From: Serratia symbiotica
GTDB taxonomy: Bacteria; Pseudomonadota; Gammaproteobacteria; Enterobacterales; Enterobacteriaceae
Direction of reading: 5' to 3'
Assembly (NCBI GenBank): GCA_024160085.1
Contig: JAMDYG010000001.1
Location: 1,550,001 to 1,614,000, forward strand
Length of the DNA stretch: 64,000 bases
Position 1 is the stretch's first letter. Each line of letters starts with the position of its first letter. Positions 39,341 to 48,446 of the stretch are shown piece after piece. A program made the translations under genes and the position numbers. The notes under the pieces are model-generated. The model was given only the letters and a program-made list of their open reading frames with translations, made no database searches and was not told the origin of the DNA.

Positions 39341-40207
39341 TTACTTAGGTTTAACATCGTGATAGACCTCGCAGGCTTGCAAGGTATTTTGGAGCAGCGT
39401 GGCAACTGTCATCGGGCCAACGCCACCCGGCACTGGCGTAATATAAGCAGCGCGTTCGCTGGCGACGTCGAAATCTACATCACCGACCACTTTGCCACTT
39501 TTCAGACGATTGATGCCAACATCGACCACAATGGCACCCGATTTGATCCAGTTCCCCGGAATAAAACCAGGTTTTCCGACCGCTACCACTAGCAGATCGG
39601 CGTTTTCAACATGATAACGCAAATTCTTGGTGAAGCGGTGGGTGATGGTGGTGGTGCAACCAGCTAGCAGCAACTCCATGCTCATCGGGCGGCCGACGAT
39701 GTTGGAGGCACCGACCACCACGGCATTCAGGCCATAAGTATCAATGTTATAACGTTCCAGCATGGTGACGATACCCCGTGGGGTACAAGGGCGCAGTGTA
39801 GGCGCACGCTGGCACAGACTGCCAACATTGTACGGATGGAAGCCATCAATGTCTTTATCGGGATGTATGCGCTCTAGCACCTTGACGTTATCGATACCGA
39901 TGGGCAGCGGCAGTTGCACCAGAATGCCGTCGATTGCCGAATCGGCGTTCAATTGGTCGATCAACGTCAGTAGTTCAGCCTCACTGGTAGTGGCTGGCAG
40001 ATCGTAGGAGCGGGAAAGAAAGCCCACTTCATCGCAGGTGCGGCGCTTGTTGGCAACGTAAATTTGTGAGGCTGGGTTCTCACCGACTAACACCACTGCC
40101 AGACCTGGGGCGCGTTTACCGGCCACTAGACGTTGTCTAACTTGCTCAGCCACTTCGTTTCTAACTTGCTGCGCAATCGTTTTACCATCAATAATCTTTG
40201 CTGCCAT
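39341..40207 (-). CDS. folD: Bifunctional methylenetetrahydrofolate dehydrogenase/cyclohydrolase FolD
   Basis: A 288-residue intact protein ([20 protein letters not shown]), the E. coli length. The family signature [17 protein letters not shown] contains Tyr50 and catalytic Lys54. Asp121-type region [12 protein letters not shown] and Rossmann part [20 protein letters not shown] bind folate and NADP. The C-terminus carries [18 protein letters not shown]. The enzyme interconverts methylene- and formyl-tetrahydrofolate in the cytosol. It lies 37 bases from the IS6 end and is transcribed toward it. In E. coli folD is also near tRNA argU, as here. Confidence 0.95.
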   Translation of the reverse strand: MAAKIIDGKTIAQQVRNEVAEQVRQRLVAGKRAPGLAVVLVGENPASQIYVANKRRTCDEVGFLSRSYDLPATTSEAELLTLIDQLNADSAIDGILVQLPLPIGIDNVKVLERIHPDKDIDGFHPYNVGSLCQRAPTLRPCTPRGIVTMLERYNIDTYGLNAVVVGASNIVGRPMSMELLLAGCTTTITHRFTKNLRYHVENADLLVVAVGKPGFIPGNWIKSGAIVVDVGINRLKSGKVVGDVDFDVASERAAYITPVPGGVGPMTVATLLQNTLQACEVYHDVKPK

Positions 40208-40365
40208 TAGTGAGGAAATCCATCATTTGAGAAAAGCGGGGATGGCGCTATTTTGTCAGAAGCCAAGCGCGCTGTCAGGCGCTGAATTATTCTCATCATG
40301 ATTTACGCTTTTTTATATCAACGGCATGATCTTCTCTGCCTTTATCTATCATCTACTGGGCAAGT

Positions 40366-40514
40366 TTAGGGCCTATCCCTGTAGGCGTATATTGCATCAG
40401 CCAGTTTGGACAGGGACAGTGGGCAACACCGGCGCGTACAGGTAGCACGTGATGAGGGTGAGCACTGCCTAGGTACAAAATGGCAAATAAAATAGCCTAA
40501 TGAGTCGCCCCTTA
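40366..40514 (+). repeat. Dispersed repeat, copy 2
   Basis: Same family and orientation as 30816-30959, in the folD upstream region. The shared blocks are listed under copy 1; the left border here is ttagggcctatccct. The two copies are about 75% alike by eye. Confidence 0.65.
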
Positions 40515-40557
40515 GTTTATCATCCAAGCTGGATGACTGCGTTTACCTACCCATGTA

Positions 40558-40585
40558 TTGACCGATAGCGTAAAACCAGCATAAT
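40558..40585 (+). promoter_or_regulatory. Possible sigma-70 promoter for the tRNA gene
   Basis: ttgacc at 40558-40563 and cataat at 40580-40585 with a 16-base spacer fit a sigma-70 promoter about 70 bases upstream of the tRNA-Arg gene. Prediction by eye only. Confidence 0.4.
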
Positions 40586-40656
40586 GCACGGTTGCGGCCG
40601 TAATGCTATGAAAAGGAATTTACTTAATAAACGCTGACCATATACCGTTACCCAGC

Positions 40657-40733
40657 ACGCCCTTAGCTCAGTTGGATAGAGCAACGGCCTTCTAAGCCGT
40701 ATGTCACAGGTTCAAATCCTGTAGGGCGTACTA
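40657..40733 (+). tRNA. argU: tRNA-Arg (anticodon UCU)
   Basis: A cloverleaf can be drawn: acceptor acgccct (40657-40663) pairs with agggcgt (40723-40729). The anticodon loop sits in ggccttctaagcc with TCT as anticodon, the T-loop is ttcaaat, and the discriminator is A40730. The sequence is close to E. coli argU. The template ends CTA instead of CCA, so the terminal CCA would need repair by the nucleotidyltransferase. It reads rare AGA codons. A phage integrase remnant starts 20 bases downstream, as expected for an attachment site in the tRNA 3' end. Confidence 0.93.
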
Positions 40734-40752
40734 TTAAATTAAATATGTTAAG

Positions 40753-41510
40753 CTATTCTTCACCAACTGATATATTTTTCAAAAGTGCCAGATTAGTGAC
40801 ATCGCCAGCCAAGACTTCGTCAATTTTTCTAGCATGTTCGGTAAAGTGAACCGGTGGTAAATAGGCTTAATGTTGTACCGTTTCGATAGACTCCCATCCT
40901 CCCATTTCCTACAAGGAGGAGAGCGGTACACCCGCCTGTACTAACCAACTTGCTCAGGTATGTCGCAGATCATGAAATATGAAGTCAGTTATTCCTGCTC
41001 TCCGCTTACCTGTGTTCCATGCATAATTGTTATCTACTCGCATTTTTCGTATTGCTGCTGTAGCCCCCCACCGCCAGGACGTGTATATGATTTGGTGTGA
41101 ACAAAGACAAAGCGTGAGTGCCTGCCTATCTGATCGCGAAGCACTTTGCAGGCAGTATCATTCAGAGCAACCCCAATGGTTTTCTCCCTGCATTAGCATC
41201 TTCCGGATGTACCCATGCTACTTTGCGCTGCATATCGACTTGCGACTATTCCAAGTTGATGATGTTGGAACGGCGTAAACCCTTTGCCAGCGCAAAAATT
41301 ACAACATGGCGAAAGCTATTCAGCATATATTTTACCAAAGTTGTAGCCTCTTCTTTGGTCAGCCACCAAATGCGCTTGCTGGTAGGTTTACGCACCTTAA
41401 TAACCGTAGCTTGGTGTAACCGTTTCTATTCGTCAGCCGCAATTTTCATCAACCCGCGTATAGAGGAAAGATGCTGGCTTCGTGTTGATTTAGGGAAAGG
41501 GGGTTATTTA
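40753..41510 (-). pseudogene. int: Tyrosine-recombinase integrase of a lambdoid prophage, broken
   Basis: The minus strand holds QATVIKVRKPTSKRIWWLTK, EEATTLVKYMLNSFRHVVIF, ALAKGLRRSNIINLE with the first catalytic Arg, stops, [20 protein letters not shown] with the HxLRH motif, and GWESIETVQHYAYLPPVHFT with the catalytic Tyr, ending at TAG 40755-40753. The parts are in different frames, with several TAG and TGA stops. It abuts the tRNA-Arg gene, which is its probable integration site. The N-terminal DNA-arm domain is only faintly visible. Confidence 0.8.
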
Positions 41511-41532
41511 GGGATGGGTGATGCAGTACACA

Positions 41533-41770
41533 TCAGGTGCTGCTGCGAGCATGGGCAGCGTAGATAGTGTCGTGATGCACAAAAATGTAATCATCATAGT
41601 CAAACGTGACGTCGATAGAGCTCATGGTAGCCACTATCATTTCCGTCGTCGGGACAAGTGGCACTACGCAACCCTCTGGAATTTCCGGATAGTTGCTTTC
41701 ATCGTGGATGATTTGCGGCCACATCCTTAGCTAATAGCACGCAGGCCATATCTTTTAGACGTTCAGTCAT
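41533..41770 (-). pseudogene. Small prophage protein of unknown function, frameshifted
   Basis: ATG 41770 reads MTERLKDMACVLLAKDVAA, then one shift leads to IIHDESNYPEIPEGCVVPLV and VTFDYDDYIFVHHDTIYAAH, stop at 41,533. About 78 codons. An acidic, aromatic-rich C-terminal half. Not recognised; typical of accessory genes beside lambdoid integrases. Confidence 0.4.
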
Positions 41771-41795
41771 AAGCATTTTTATCCACCTCACAATT

Positions 41796-41963
41796 CTAAA
41801 AGGACTTAACTTCTTCTTCGCTATTTCCTGTGAAAGTAATATTTACCCTTATTAAATCGCAGTAGTGATTGAGTGTGTATGAATATATTACAGAGTTGCA
41901 CCTATTCGGGCCAGCATATGTATCGCTGGATTTACAAAATGGGCAGGGATTTAATTCAATCAT
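41796..41963 (-). CDS. Lar-like small zinc-ribbon protein
   Basis: A 55-residue intact frame from ATG 41963 (MIELNPCPFCKSSDTYAGPN). The N-terminal PCPFC motif is that of Lar-type restriction-alleviation proteins, where Cys pairs bind zinc. A single later Cys (HYCDLIRV) is present instead of a full second pair, so the match is partial. Lar proteins modulate type I restriction to protect phage DNA. An upstream ATG at 41990 is less likely. One of the few unbroken genes in the prophage remnant. Confidence 0.45.
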   Translation of the reverse strand: MIELNPCPFCKSSDTYAGPNRCNSVIYSYTLNHYCDLIRVNITFTGNSEEEVKSF

Positions 41964-42024
41964 CTTGTTATCCTCATAGTCCGATCTCATCAGCTACACG
42001 ATCTAAATCGTGTCCTTTAATAGG

Positions 42025-42225
42025 TCACTTCATCCAGTTGAAAGCAATGAGTTTGTTATTGCAAACGGTGCCAATATTGAAATCATCGCTATTGCACATA
42101 TCGATGATGTGATTGATTGCATCAATACTGGATACGAAAAATTTTAAGTCGGAATCATAGCTGATACAGCTGCCATATTCGAAGCAATAAGCGCGTTGGA
42201 TGATAACGATGTATTTATCTGTCAT
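42025..42225 (-). CDS. Small prophage protein of unknown function
   Basis: A 66-residue intact frame starting MTDKYIVIIQRAYCFEYGSC with AGGTAAGCACC upstream. It is acidic with repeated short hydrophobic stretches (DAINHIIDMCNSDDFNIGTV) and three cysteines. Its start overlaps the end of the preceding gene by 11 bases, as is common in phage early operons. No family recognised. Confidence 0.45.
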   Translation of the reverse strand: MTDKYIVIIQRAYCFEYGSCISYDSDLKFFVSSIDAINHIIDMCNSDDFNIGTVCNNKLIAFNWMK

Positions 42226-42611
42226 GGTGCTTACCTGGTTTTTCGGAAAGTTCAGCTACACATTCCCGCGCCGCTTGCTTATAGGCGTCTGCGGCCTTGC
42301 CGGTATACTTGCCATCTACAGCCCGCTTAAAAGCGTCTAGTGTGTCGAAAAAGCACCCGGCAGCGATGCGGATCTCTTTGCCTGTCCATGCTGCAAAGAT
42401 GGTGCGGCCTGAGCGGCCATACCCTTTGCGATATACGATGTTGCTTATACGCTCTGGGTCGAGATAGAACGACAGGCAGCAGACATTTTCCGTCAGCGCG
42501 GTGATGCTGGTGTAGCTCAGGTAGAGGTAGCACGCCCATAGTGATATTCCCATTGTCTGATACGGCATGCTGGATGCCGTTTTCAGTAAGGTGACTAATT
42601 AAATCAAACAT
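42215..42611 (-). pseudogene. Lambdoid phage accessory protein, one frameshift
   Basis: ATG 42611 begins MFDLISHLTENGIQHAVSDN, shifts near 42,500 to YTSITALTENVCCLSFYLDP, and continues IFAAWTGKEIRIAAGCFFDT and ADAYKQAARECVAELSEKPG to TGA at 42,215. The middle segment (SITALTEN... LSFYLDP) resembles a leucine-rich short-repeat phage protein. Role unknown. About 130 residues originally. Confidence 0.45.
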
Positions 42612-42668
42612 TTTTATTATCCTTTAAATCCAGTGAGTTTTGTCGGTACGCCGCTAGATGGTGACCCC

Positions 42669-43576
42669 CTATAACATCCACCGCCGGACACCCACTGCCA
42701 GAGAGGCGTTGCGTGATGAGTCCAAAGACACATTGAGGCGGATAGTCGTGTTGGGGTAAGTTTTATACTGGATACCCCCTGCGAGGGTGTTACTGTTCTG
42801 ATGGTTTCCTACCGCGACGCCGTAGGAAAAGCGGTTGCTGGCCAAATAGGGGATTGAGGCCATTGCCGCCACACCCGCAATCCCGGCATGCAGGTGCTTC
42901 TCCGCCTGCTAGATACGCGTGTTTAGCTAGCTGAACTTGCTGTCAGTGTAATTTAAAGACTCACTGACGCGCGCGTATCGGTGTAGGTCTGCGATTCGTG
43001 CGGCGTGTCAGCAATGTCGATATTCAGGGTATCAACCCGCCAGTTGGTATAGTCGTTTGCTGATTTCGGCGTCGCGACGTCCCCGTCTCTCTGTGCCACT
43101 GTTTTATCTGTCAGCGCTATCAGGCTATCAGTGCGGGTATTAGCGGCACGTAGTGTAAATGCATTTAATGCTTTGGTTTGCCCTAGATTGACAGCATCAG
43201 TTTTTGATATTCCTTCCTTGACGCTGCTGATGTATCATTCACCGATGTTGACTTCATCTGAGTTAGAAGTGACAGAGCCAAATCCCAATGCGATACCGCC
43301 ATGATCTGCGGTAGCCCTGATGCCAACGGCAACGGAACCTTGCCCCGGTGGGCCAGCATAGAGTGCTATGGACTCTGTACCTATAGCGACGCCGAAGTTG
43401 GCTTTTTCAGTCGTGGCACCCTATCTGATGGAGACTGCGTAGTAACCTCCTTTTGCATTATTTCCAACAGTGACACTCTGCTCATCAGCCGCCACGTTCT
43501 CACCAAGAGTGATGGCACTAAAATAGGCAGAAGTCGTCATGACAGCACAGACAAATCCCGCTAATATAGTTAGCAT
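42669..43576 (-). pseudogene. Second YadA-type trimeric autotransporter, broken
   Basis: ATG 43576 opens MLTILAGFVCAVMTTSAYFS, a signal-like segment. The head repeats follow: NVAADEQSVTVGNNAKGGYY, FGVAIGTESIALYAGPPGQG, GSVAVGIRATADHGGIALGF and EVNIGE, interrupted by TAG near 43,424 and TGA near 43,237. A stalk-like stretch TKALNAFTLRAANTRTDSLI leads to the anchor LHAGIAGVAAMASIPYLASN and FSYGVAVGNHQNSNTLAGGI, with a last in-frame stop at 42,669. The gene lies among lambdoid prophage genes, so it may be a phage-carried adhesin (moron). It is distinct from the one at 1527-2495. Confidence 0.8.
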
Positions 43577-43651
43577 TGTTTTCAAGTTTATTGATATATT
43601 TCCTGTATGGATTTGGTTTCGAAAATGACAGGCTTGAGGTGGTGCAACACT

Positions 43652-43960
43652 TCACGCCACTTTATTTCTCAGTCTCAAACGCTTGATGCTAATTGCCGGA
43701 ATGGAGCGCCCAGTTTTTTCTGCAATCTCTTCATTGCTAAATTTTCCCGATGTTATTAGCAATATTTCCTCATCATTCCAATGGGGTGGATTTATCCTGA
43801 CGCCTGTATATCTCGCTTTCAGGCATACGGCCCTAGGTGACCGTTGTTCAAGCTTTTCAGCAATAATATGGATGGGCATAATGCCAGCTACTCCGCACAA
43901 GAACTGGATCTCGTAGGGTTCCCTACGGCTCTTTTTGCATTTATGCTGCCTCACTGGCAT
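43652..43960 (-). CDS. Small putative DNA-binding prophage protein
   Basis: Start chosen at ATG 43960 (MPVRQHKCKKSRREPYEIQF), overlapping the exonuclease end; 102 residues, unbroken. It is basic at the N-terminus and contains helix-turn-helix-like segments (FSNEEIAEKTGRSIPAISIK). The pattern HWNDEEILLITSGKFSNEEI resembles a SANT/Myb-like or transposase-type helix-turn-helix. Function unknown; it might be a regulator of the early operon. Confidence 0.4.
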   Translation of the reverse strand: MPVRQHKCKKSRREPYEIQFLCGVAGIMPIHIIAEKLEQRSPRAVCLKARYTGVRINPPHWNDEEILLITSGKFSNEEIAEKTGRSIPAISIKRLRLRNKVA

Positions 43961-44519
43961 AGTGCTTAATAATTTCAAGCTCCTTCTCCAATTCACCTAA
44001 AAAGGATTTTATTTCCGATTCAATTTCGATAACCAACTCATCGTCACGAATAATGCGCTTCTGGAAGTAGGCCAAATCAGAGGGAAGTCGGTCGTCGTAA
44101 CTGATGAAATCGCACCATTTCCTGTCGGCACACATCATCTGTGCGTGCATCTGGAGGAGAGATACTGACGCTTTGGTTTGCCAGACTTGATAGTTTCAAG
44201 GTGTGTCCACGTATTAGGGCATTTAATTTCTATGAGTCCATCATCATTCACTAGCCCATCCGGGCTTGCGCCAAATCCTTCGATAACAGGGTGGGGGTAT
44301 AAAGCCCACTTAAGAGACCTCAGCATCGAATTGGTTAAGTACATACATTTCACGGGCAACTGTCTCTAACTCATTTCCATGCCGCATGGCGCTGTTGGAA
44401 TATCCTTCTTTCAGTGTCCCTGTCAGACACTGGCAGATAAGTTATGCCATGTAATTCTGGCAGCGGGCCGTGACATTTACGCAGAGAGCGGAAAACCATT
44501 CAGGTGATTGCTGTTCCAT
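43941..44519 (-). pseudogene. exo: YqaJ/lambda-exonuclease-family recombination exonuclease, frameshifted
   Basis: ATG 44519 reads MEQQSPEWFSA, shifts to MAELICERLT-like sequence (ICQCLTGTLKEGYSNSAMRH), then HPVIEGFGASPDGLVNDDGL and IEIKCPNTWTHLETIKSGKP with the nuclease core (SPDG and EIKCP). After another shift MHAQMMCADRKWCDFISYDD leads to TAA 43943-43941. The enzyme resects 5' ends to load the Bet annealing protein, encoded just upstream on the same strand, the order of the lambda Red operon. At least two frameshifts and stops inactivate it. Confidence 0.8.
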
Positions 44520-44527
44520 TACTCTGC

Positions 44528-45255
44528 CTACGTAAATTCGGCTTCCTCAGCACTTTCACTTTTCAAGCTCAACTCATAAAGGCGTTTTTTCTCAACGATG
44601 CCAATGATTTCACGTTGCTCATTGGTCAGACCGAGCCAATGACTTTTAAATGCCTCCATCCCCCTTTTGGCCTCAGTTTCAGCGGCACTGATAAGGTTCG
44701 GACGATGGTCATTTGATTCTCTTCCAATATGAACCTCTTCTGGTGTTCCTTCGATGATCCGCTTAGCTTCATCAGTATCGAAAATACCGGCAAAACCAAA
44801 CGCCAGCCTTGCACACTGGATCATCGCCTTGTGGCGCAACATGCGCGCTTGTGATGGGAGTTCCATGGCTGTGTAGTGCGCTTACATTCGCTCATGAACT
44901 CGGTGATAGTAGTAGGGTGTGTACGATCATTGCGGTATATTTTGCAGATATAGGACTCATTATTCTGCTCAAACTCTATACCGTCAAAATTAGGGTTTCC
45001 GTTTATGATCCGCGCCCAGCCATCAACACCAACAACCGTTACGATCCCAACTTTATCAGAAAAGGCGTAAATCTCTTTTGTCCGGGGGTTTAACTCGTAC
45101 TGGTTAGCGACAATTAGCAGGGCAGTAAATTGCTCATCAGTGACATTCTCCCTTTTAAAAGCTGTGAGCTTTAATGTATTCATCAAGTCTGTACCTGCGT
45201 CCATACCTAGACACTAAGCCAGCTTTCCGGCCATATTTGATAATACGATACTCAT
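44528..45255 (-). pseudogene. bet: Phage recombination protein Bet, one stop and one frameshift
   Basis: ATG 45255 opens MSIVLSNMAGKLA, TAG, then KLTAFKRENVTDEQFTALLI, VANQYELNPRTKEIYAFSDK and IVTVVGVDGWARIINGNPNF, nearly the lambda Bet sequence. After MSECKRTTQPWNSHHKR a shift near 44,840 leads to MLRHKAMIQCARLAFGFAGI and stop at 44,528. Bet anneals complementary single strands during Red recombination. The gene lies next to exo. The ATG overlaps the upstream gene's stop (TGATG-type overlap). Confidence 0.85.
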
Positions 45256-45590
45256 CACGACACCTCGTCAAAGTTATCAGGGGTTTCATTTTAAGCGTAT
45301 GATAATTCCATCACGCATTCTACGATCACCAGGCGTTGAACAATGTCATAAAGGAAATATTCGAATTTATTTGTCATCCAGTCCGAATTGATAAGCATAA
45401 AAATCAGCTTCTGGTCTGTATGTGGGAATAATGCCTAGGCAGCGCATCGTAGGATGGTGATCTTAAGTCCACGCATTTCTATCTTGGTGCGCTTACCTAT
45501 CAATTTCTGCTCATCCTGCGATTTATCGAGCATTGCTTCGTACTTTTCCAACTCTGCATCCATGATTTGTTGAAACCTGTATTCTGACAT
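45255..45590 (-). pseudogene. Phage early protein upstream of bet, two in-frame stops
   Basis: From ATG 45590: MSEYRFQQIMDAELEKYEAM, KIEMRGLKITILRCAA, TAG, KLIFMLINSDWMTNKFEYFL, VQRLVIVECVMELSYA, TAA, and DNFDEVS before TGA 45257-45255. All in one frame, about 111 codons. In the position of lambda gam, but the sequence does not look like Gam to me. Function unknown. Confidence 0.45.
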
Positions 45591-45604
45591 TTTGCTGTAA
45601 TCAA

Positions 45605-45715
45605 TTATGCGTACGCCGCCTCCACACCGGGTTTAGCGCCCGCAATGAGATATTGTCTAATTCGGTCTAGTAGTATTTTAGCGACGCCAATAGCGCCGCC
45701 GATAGCATTTACCAT
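45605..45715 (-). CDS. 36-residue prophage peptide
   Basis: ATG 45715 with AAGGAGTAACGTCA upstream, a strong ribosome-binding site, reads MVNAIGGAIGVAKILLDRIR and then QYLIAGAKPGVEAAYA before TAA 45607-45605. It is unbroken, with a glycine-rich amphipathic or membrane-binding N-terminal helix. It occupies the place of small early peptides such as Kil in lambdoid phages. No confident family. Confidence 0.45.
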   Translation of the reverse strand: MVNAIGGAIGVAKILLDRIRQYLIAGAKPGVEAAYA

Positions 45716-45743
45716 TGACGTTACTCCTTAGTTTTAGGAATTG

Positions 45744-46662
45744 TTAATAGTTGATGTGAATTGCTGGTACATTGCCAAGTGCGATAGTATGAATGCAAAG
45801 CTTGGCGTAATTTTCTGGAATGCCTGCTTTAATCAACGCGCCAATGCAGTTTGGTTTACTGTTTTTCGGTGCTCGACATCAGCAGCGAGTTTTGCGACTT
45901 TGTCTGCAATGCGCTTTTCCTCAGCTAGTCTTGCCGCTGCTTTTGGTCTGCTTCTGCTTTTGCCCGCTGTTTTTCTGCTTCAGTGGCTTCCTACTTGTCA
46001 CGCTCTACGCGTTCAAGCGCTGCTTTTGCTTCAGCTTCGCGTTTTGCTACTGCTGCAATTTCAGCTTCTGATTGTCGCCTGGCCTGAATCGCTGCCTAGT
46101 GCTTTAATTGCTCTTCGTGAGCAATACGCTTTCGCTCCATTTCGGCTTTGGCTTATGCTATCCTTGGTTACTCTTTTTATTCATAAGCAAAGCTATTTAG
46201 TAGTCTGACTCGATGCGCTCTGCCAGTGCTTTGTTGAAAGCCTCGTTCATCTCCAGCGCTTCGGTGTGCCACTCCTGCATCAGCTGTACGGCCTTAATGC
46301 AAGCCTGTTCGGCTTCCCACTCACAGTTACTAGCTTGTGGATTTCGACGGCCAATTCATCCAGCGCCTCATGTATTTTACGGCGACTGGCATCGACCATG
46401 GCGGGCCGCTTTTTCATCTCAGAAACTAGGTTTTTACCTGCGTCGTCAATCATCACTTTCGTGCTTCTGACATTTGCGGCCATGCTGATATAAACTTTAC
46501 GCCCCTTGGCGGTGTTGATATTACCAACAACCGCTGATGCTTTGTCACGAATATTTTCAATGAGGCCATCAATAAAGGCGTCGTTGATATAAATGCAAGC
46601 TCAAGCTCAGCCGGTACGCTGGATAGGTTAGCTAGCACAATCTCCAATTTTTCATTATTCAT
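45744..46662 (-). pseudogene. Coiled-coil phage early protein (TolA-like annotation), frameshifted
   Basis: ATG 46662 starts MNNEKLEIVLANLSSVPAEL. One shift leads to INDAFIDGLIENIRDKASAV, GRKVYISMAANVRSTKVMID and AMVDASRRKIHEALDELAVE. After further shifts a long Ala/Glu/Lys coiled coil follows (AEIAAVAKREAEAKAALERV), and the C-terminus is AGIPENYAKLCIHTIALGNV with TAA 45746-45744. Proteins of this layout occur beside bet/exo in enteric prophages and are often labelled TolA-like; their role is unknown. About 300 codons in all. Confidence 0.6.
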
Positions 46663-46685
46663 GATGTAACTCCTATTAATTGGCC

Positions 46686-47318
46686 TCAAGAGGCCAGGCT
46701 GATTTCTTTCTGATGGGTATAATTGCCGTCCCAGTTAACTTTCATGGGTAATGACCATTTGCAGTAAAGGGTGTAGATCCGTTCAGCCCATTTCTGTAGC
46801 AACATGGGTTGATACTTGATGAAGTCCTCACCGCCGTGAATGCTGATTTTGGACTGGTGCTCGGTGAGATATCTGTCGCGGGCATGGGATGTTGACCGCC
46901 AACGGGTGCCTGACTTGCTTTTATTGTAAAGCCAGTTGCGATCTGCCAACCAGTGGTTAACCTGCTGGGTGTTGACGCCGTTCAGCATTTTGCAGAACTG
47001 TGTAGGTGTCATGCCGTCTTTAAACAAGTTTTTAAGGTCTTTAATCTCGGCCTACTGTTCCTAGGTGACCAAGATCAGGCGTTAGGTTTCTTCTGCGAAC
47101 TCAGCGGCAAATGGTGTGGTCGCGATCAAGTAAATACTCAGTTTGCTGGCGGTTCATGCTGTCTGAATAGATGTGCTCAAAACTGAGCGCATCTACATTC
47201 AGGTCAATTAACATCTTCTCGATGTCGTTTTTGACGTTTTTATGTGGCTTATCTGTCAGATCCGCAATCTCACGGTTGGACATGATCTCAAAATGCGTTC
47301 AGATACTAAATTTTGCAT
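46686..47318 (-). pseudogene. Rha/KilAC-type phage antirepressor, frameshifted
   Basis: ATG 47318 (MQNLVSERI) shifts to FEIMSNREIADLTDKPHKNV, the Rha-type N-terminal DNA-binding fold, and YSDSMNRQQTEYLLDRDHT. After a shift near 47,110 and a gap the KilAC domain follows: DGMTPTQFCKMLNGVNTQQV, WRSTSHARDRYLTEHQSKIS, to stop at 46,686. Such proteins bind DNA or repressor to promote lytic growth. The middle is partly deleted. Confidence 0.65.
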
Positions 47319-47386
47319 GAGAAAACACCTAAATAATTAAATTGATGAAGATGTAACCTCGGTACGCTACCGGGGTGGGTCAGTGA

Positions 47387-48137
47387 TTAATGGTGCTGGA
47401 GGCGAAGCAATGCAGCTTCTTCAAATTTCCTCAGTACCTGAATGCCGCGCTGGGTAATTTGCGGCGCGTCAAAGTCACTCTGCACTTTGCAGGCAATAGC
47501 TTCGTAGACGTTGCGATCTCGCACAACCTTGCGCATCACGTCTTTTTCAAACGGGCATATCAGTTCGCTAGCCTGACTGGTGATGGTAAGGATTCGCCGG
47601 CATTCATCAGTGAGAACAGGGATGTCCTCAACAGAGAAGGGGAAAGGTGAAGGTGTACCGCGGCGGCCTGACACAGGGCATGCCATATGGCAGCATTCCA
47701 GCATGACTGAAATTTAAAACGAGCCGTTACATACCTGATAAGCCATCTAAGGTTGGCGATATCGTTATTGTCAAGGGGTTCGACATTCTGACGGGAATAA
47801 CTAATGTGTAGTTGGTTCATCAACTGCTTTTCGCACTCAATGAAATAGCGGCGCACCTGACGGCCTTTATCGTTACGTTCGACTATGGCCAGTTCTTTGG
47901 TGGTATCGAGGGTGAGGTGGTAGTCTTTACGGTGGCGACCTAAAGATTTTTTCCAGATTCGGAAAAAATTATGAAGTCCTTATTTTCTATAAAACTATAC
48001 TCAAAAATACGCGCCGTGATCCAGGCGGCAAACGTCTTGCCTATACCCAGGAATTTATGCAGATCATGAGCATTGCATAGTAGGATAGTTTCGTTGGAAA
48101 TTGCGCCGTGAAAAACAGGAATAAGTTGAGTGGTCAT
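47387..48137 (-). pseudogene. ant: AntA-type phage antirepressor, frameshifted
   Basis: ATG 48137 with GGAGGTTACC upstream opens MTTQLIPVFHGAISNETILL, CNAHDLHKFLGIGKTFAAWI and FIENKDFIIFSESGKNL, the AntA domain. One shift near 47,935 gives the typical continuation RRYFIECEKQLMNQ, another shift near 47,690 gives VLTDECRRILTITSQASELI and the C-terminus EEAALLRLQHH at 47,387. P1 Ant relatives inactivate a phage repressor. Upstream lies a strongly structured leader (48150-48270) of the kind that controls ant genes. Confidence 0.75.
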
Positions 48138-48149
48138 GGTAACCTCCAG

Positions 48150-48270
48150 TGGTTGTATTTAATCTACTCACCACCTTTGAGGCTAATCTTGGGTGGTGAA
48201 CTGGACGGAGTTAGCCTTACCGGTACAACTAACCGGCGAGCCTTGCGGCTCCCCCATCCAGCCCACCATA
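48150..48270 (-). ncRNA. C4-like antisense RNA / structured leader of the antirepressor gene
   Basis: On the minus strand the leader just before the ant ribosome-binding site folds into several helices: agcc-gcaa-ggct with a GNRA loop, ccggt...accgg, ggctaa...ttagcc, and caccacc...ggtggtg. C4 antisense RNAs of P1-like phages lie at exactly this place in ant operons and block ant translation by pairing with the same transcript. The combination of position and helices suggests that class; I could not compare it with the family model. Confidence 0.5.
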
Positions 48271-48297
48271 GAGATATAGCTGAATTGTGACATAAAA

Positions 48298-48318
48298 AAA
48301 CACGCTCGTGGCGTGTTA
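48298..48318 (-). terminator. Rho-independent terminator upstream of the ant leader
   Basis: aacacgc (48299-48305) pairs with gcgtgtt (48311-48317) around tcgtg. On the minus strand the hairpin is followed by seven T, so it would stop transcription arriving from 48,450 upwards. It separates the small membrane peptide gene from the C4-like leader. Confidence 0.75.
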
Positions 48319-48446
48319 TTACATTACAGTGCGGTTGTATCTTGACGCGAGTGGCTAAGTGGCCGATGGGCGTAATAATAAGCTGCAGGGAAAGATAAGC
48401 CGCTTTAGCTTGACAGCACCTAGATGAAACCACCATCGCGTAACAT

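Noticed and set aside
45255-45590. lambda Gam (RecBCD inhibitor)
   Set aside because: Position fits but the sequence shows no recognisable Gam motifs, so it is left as unknown.
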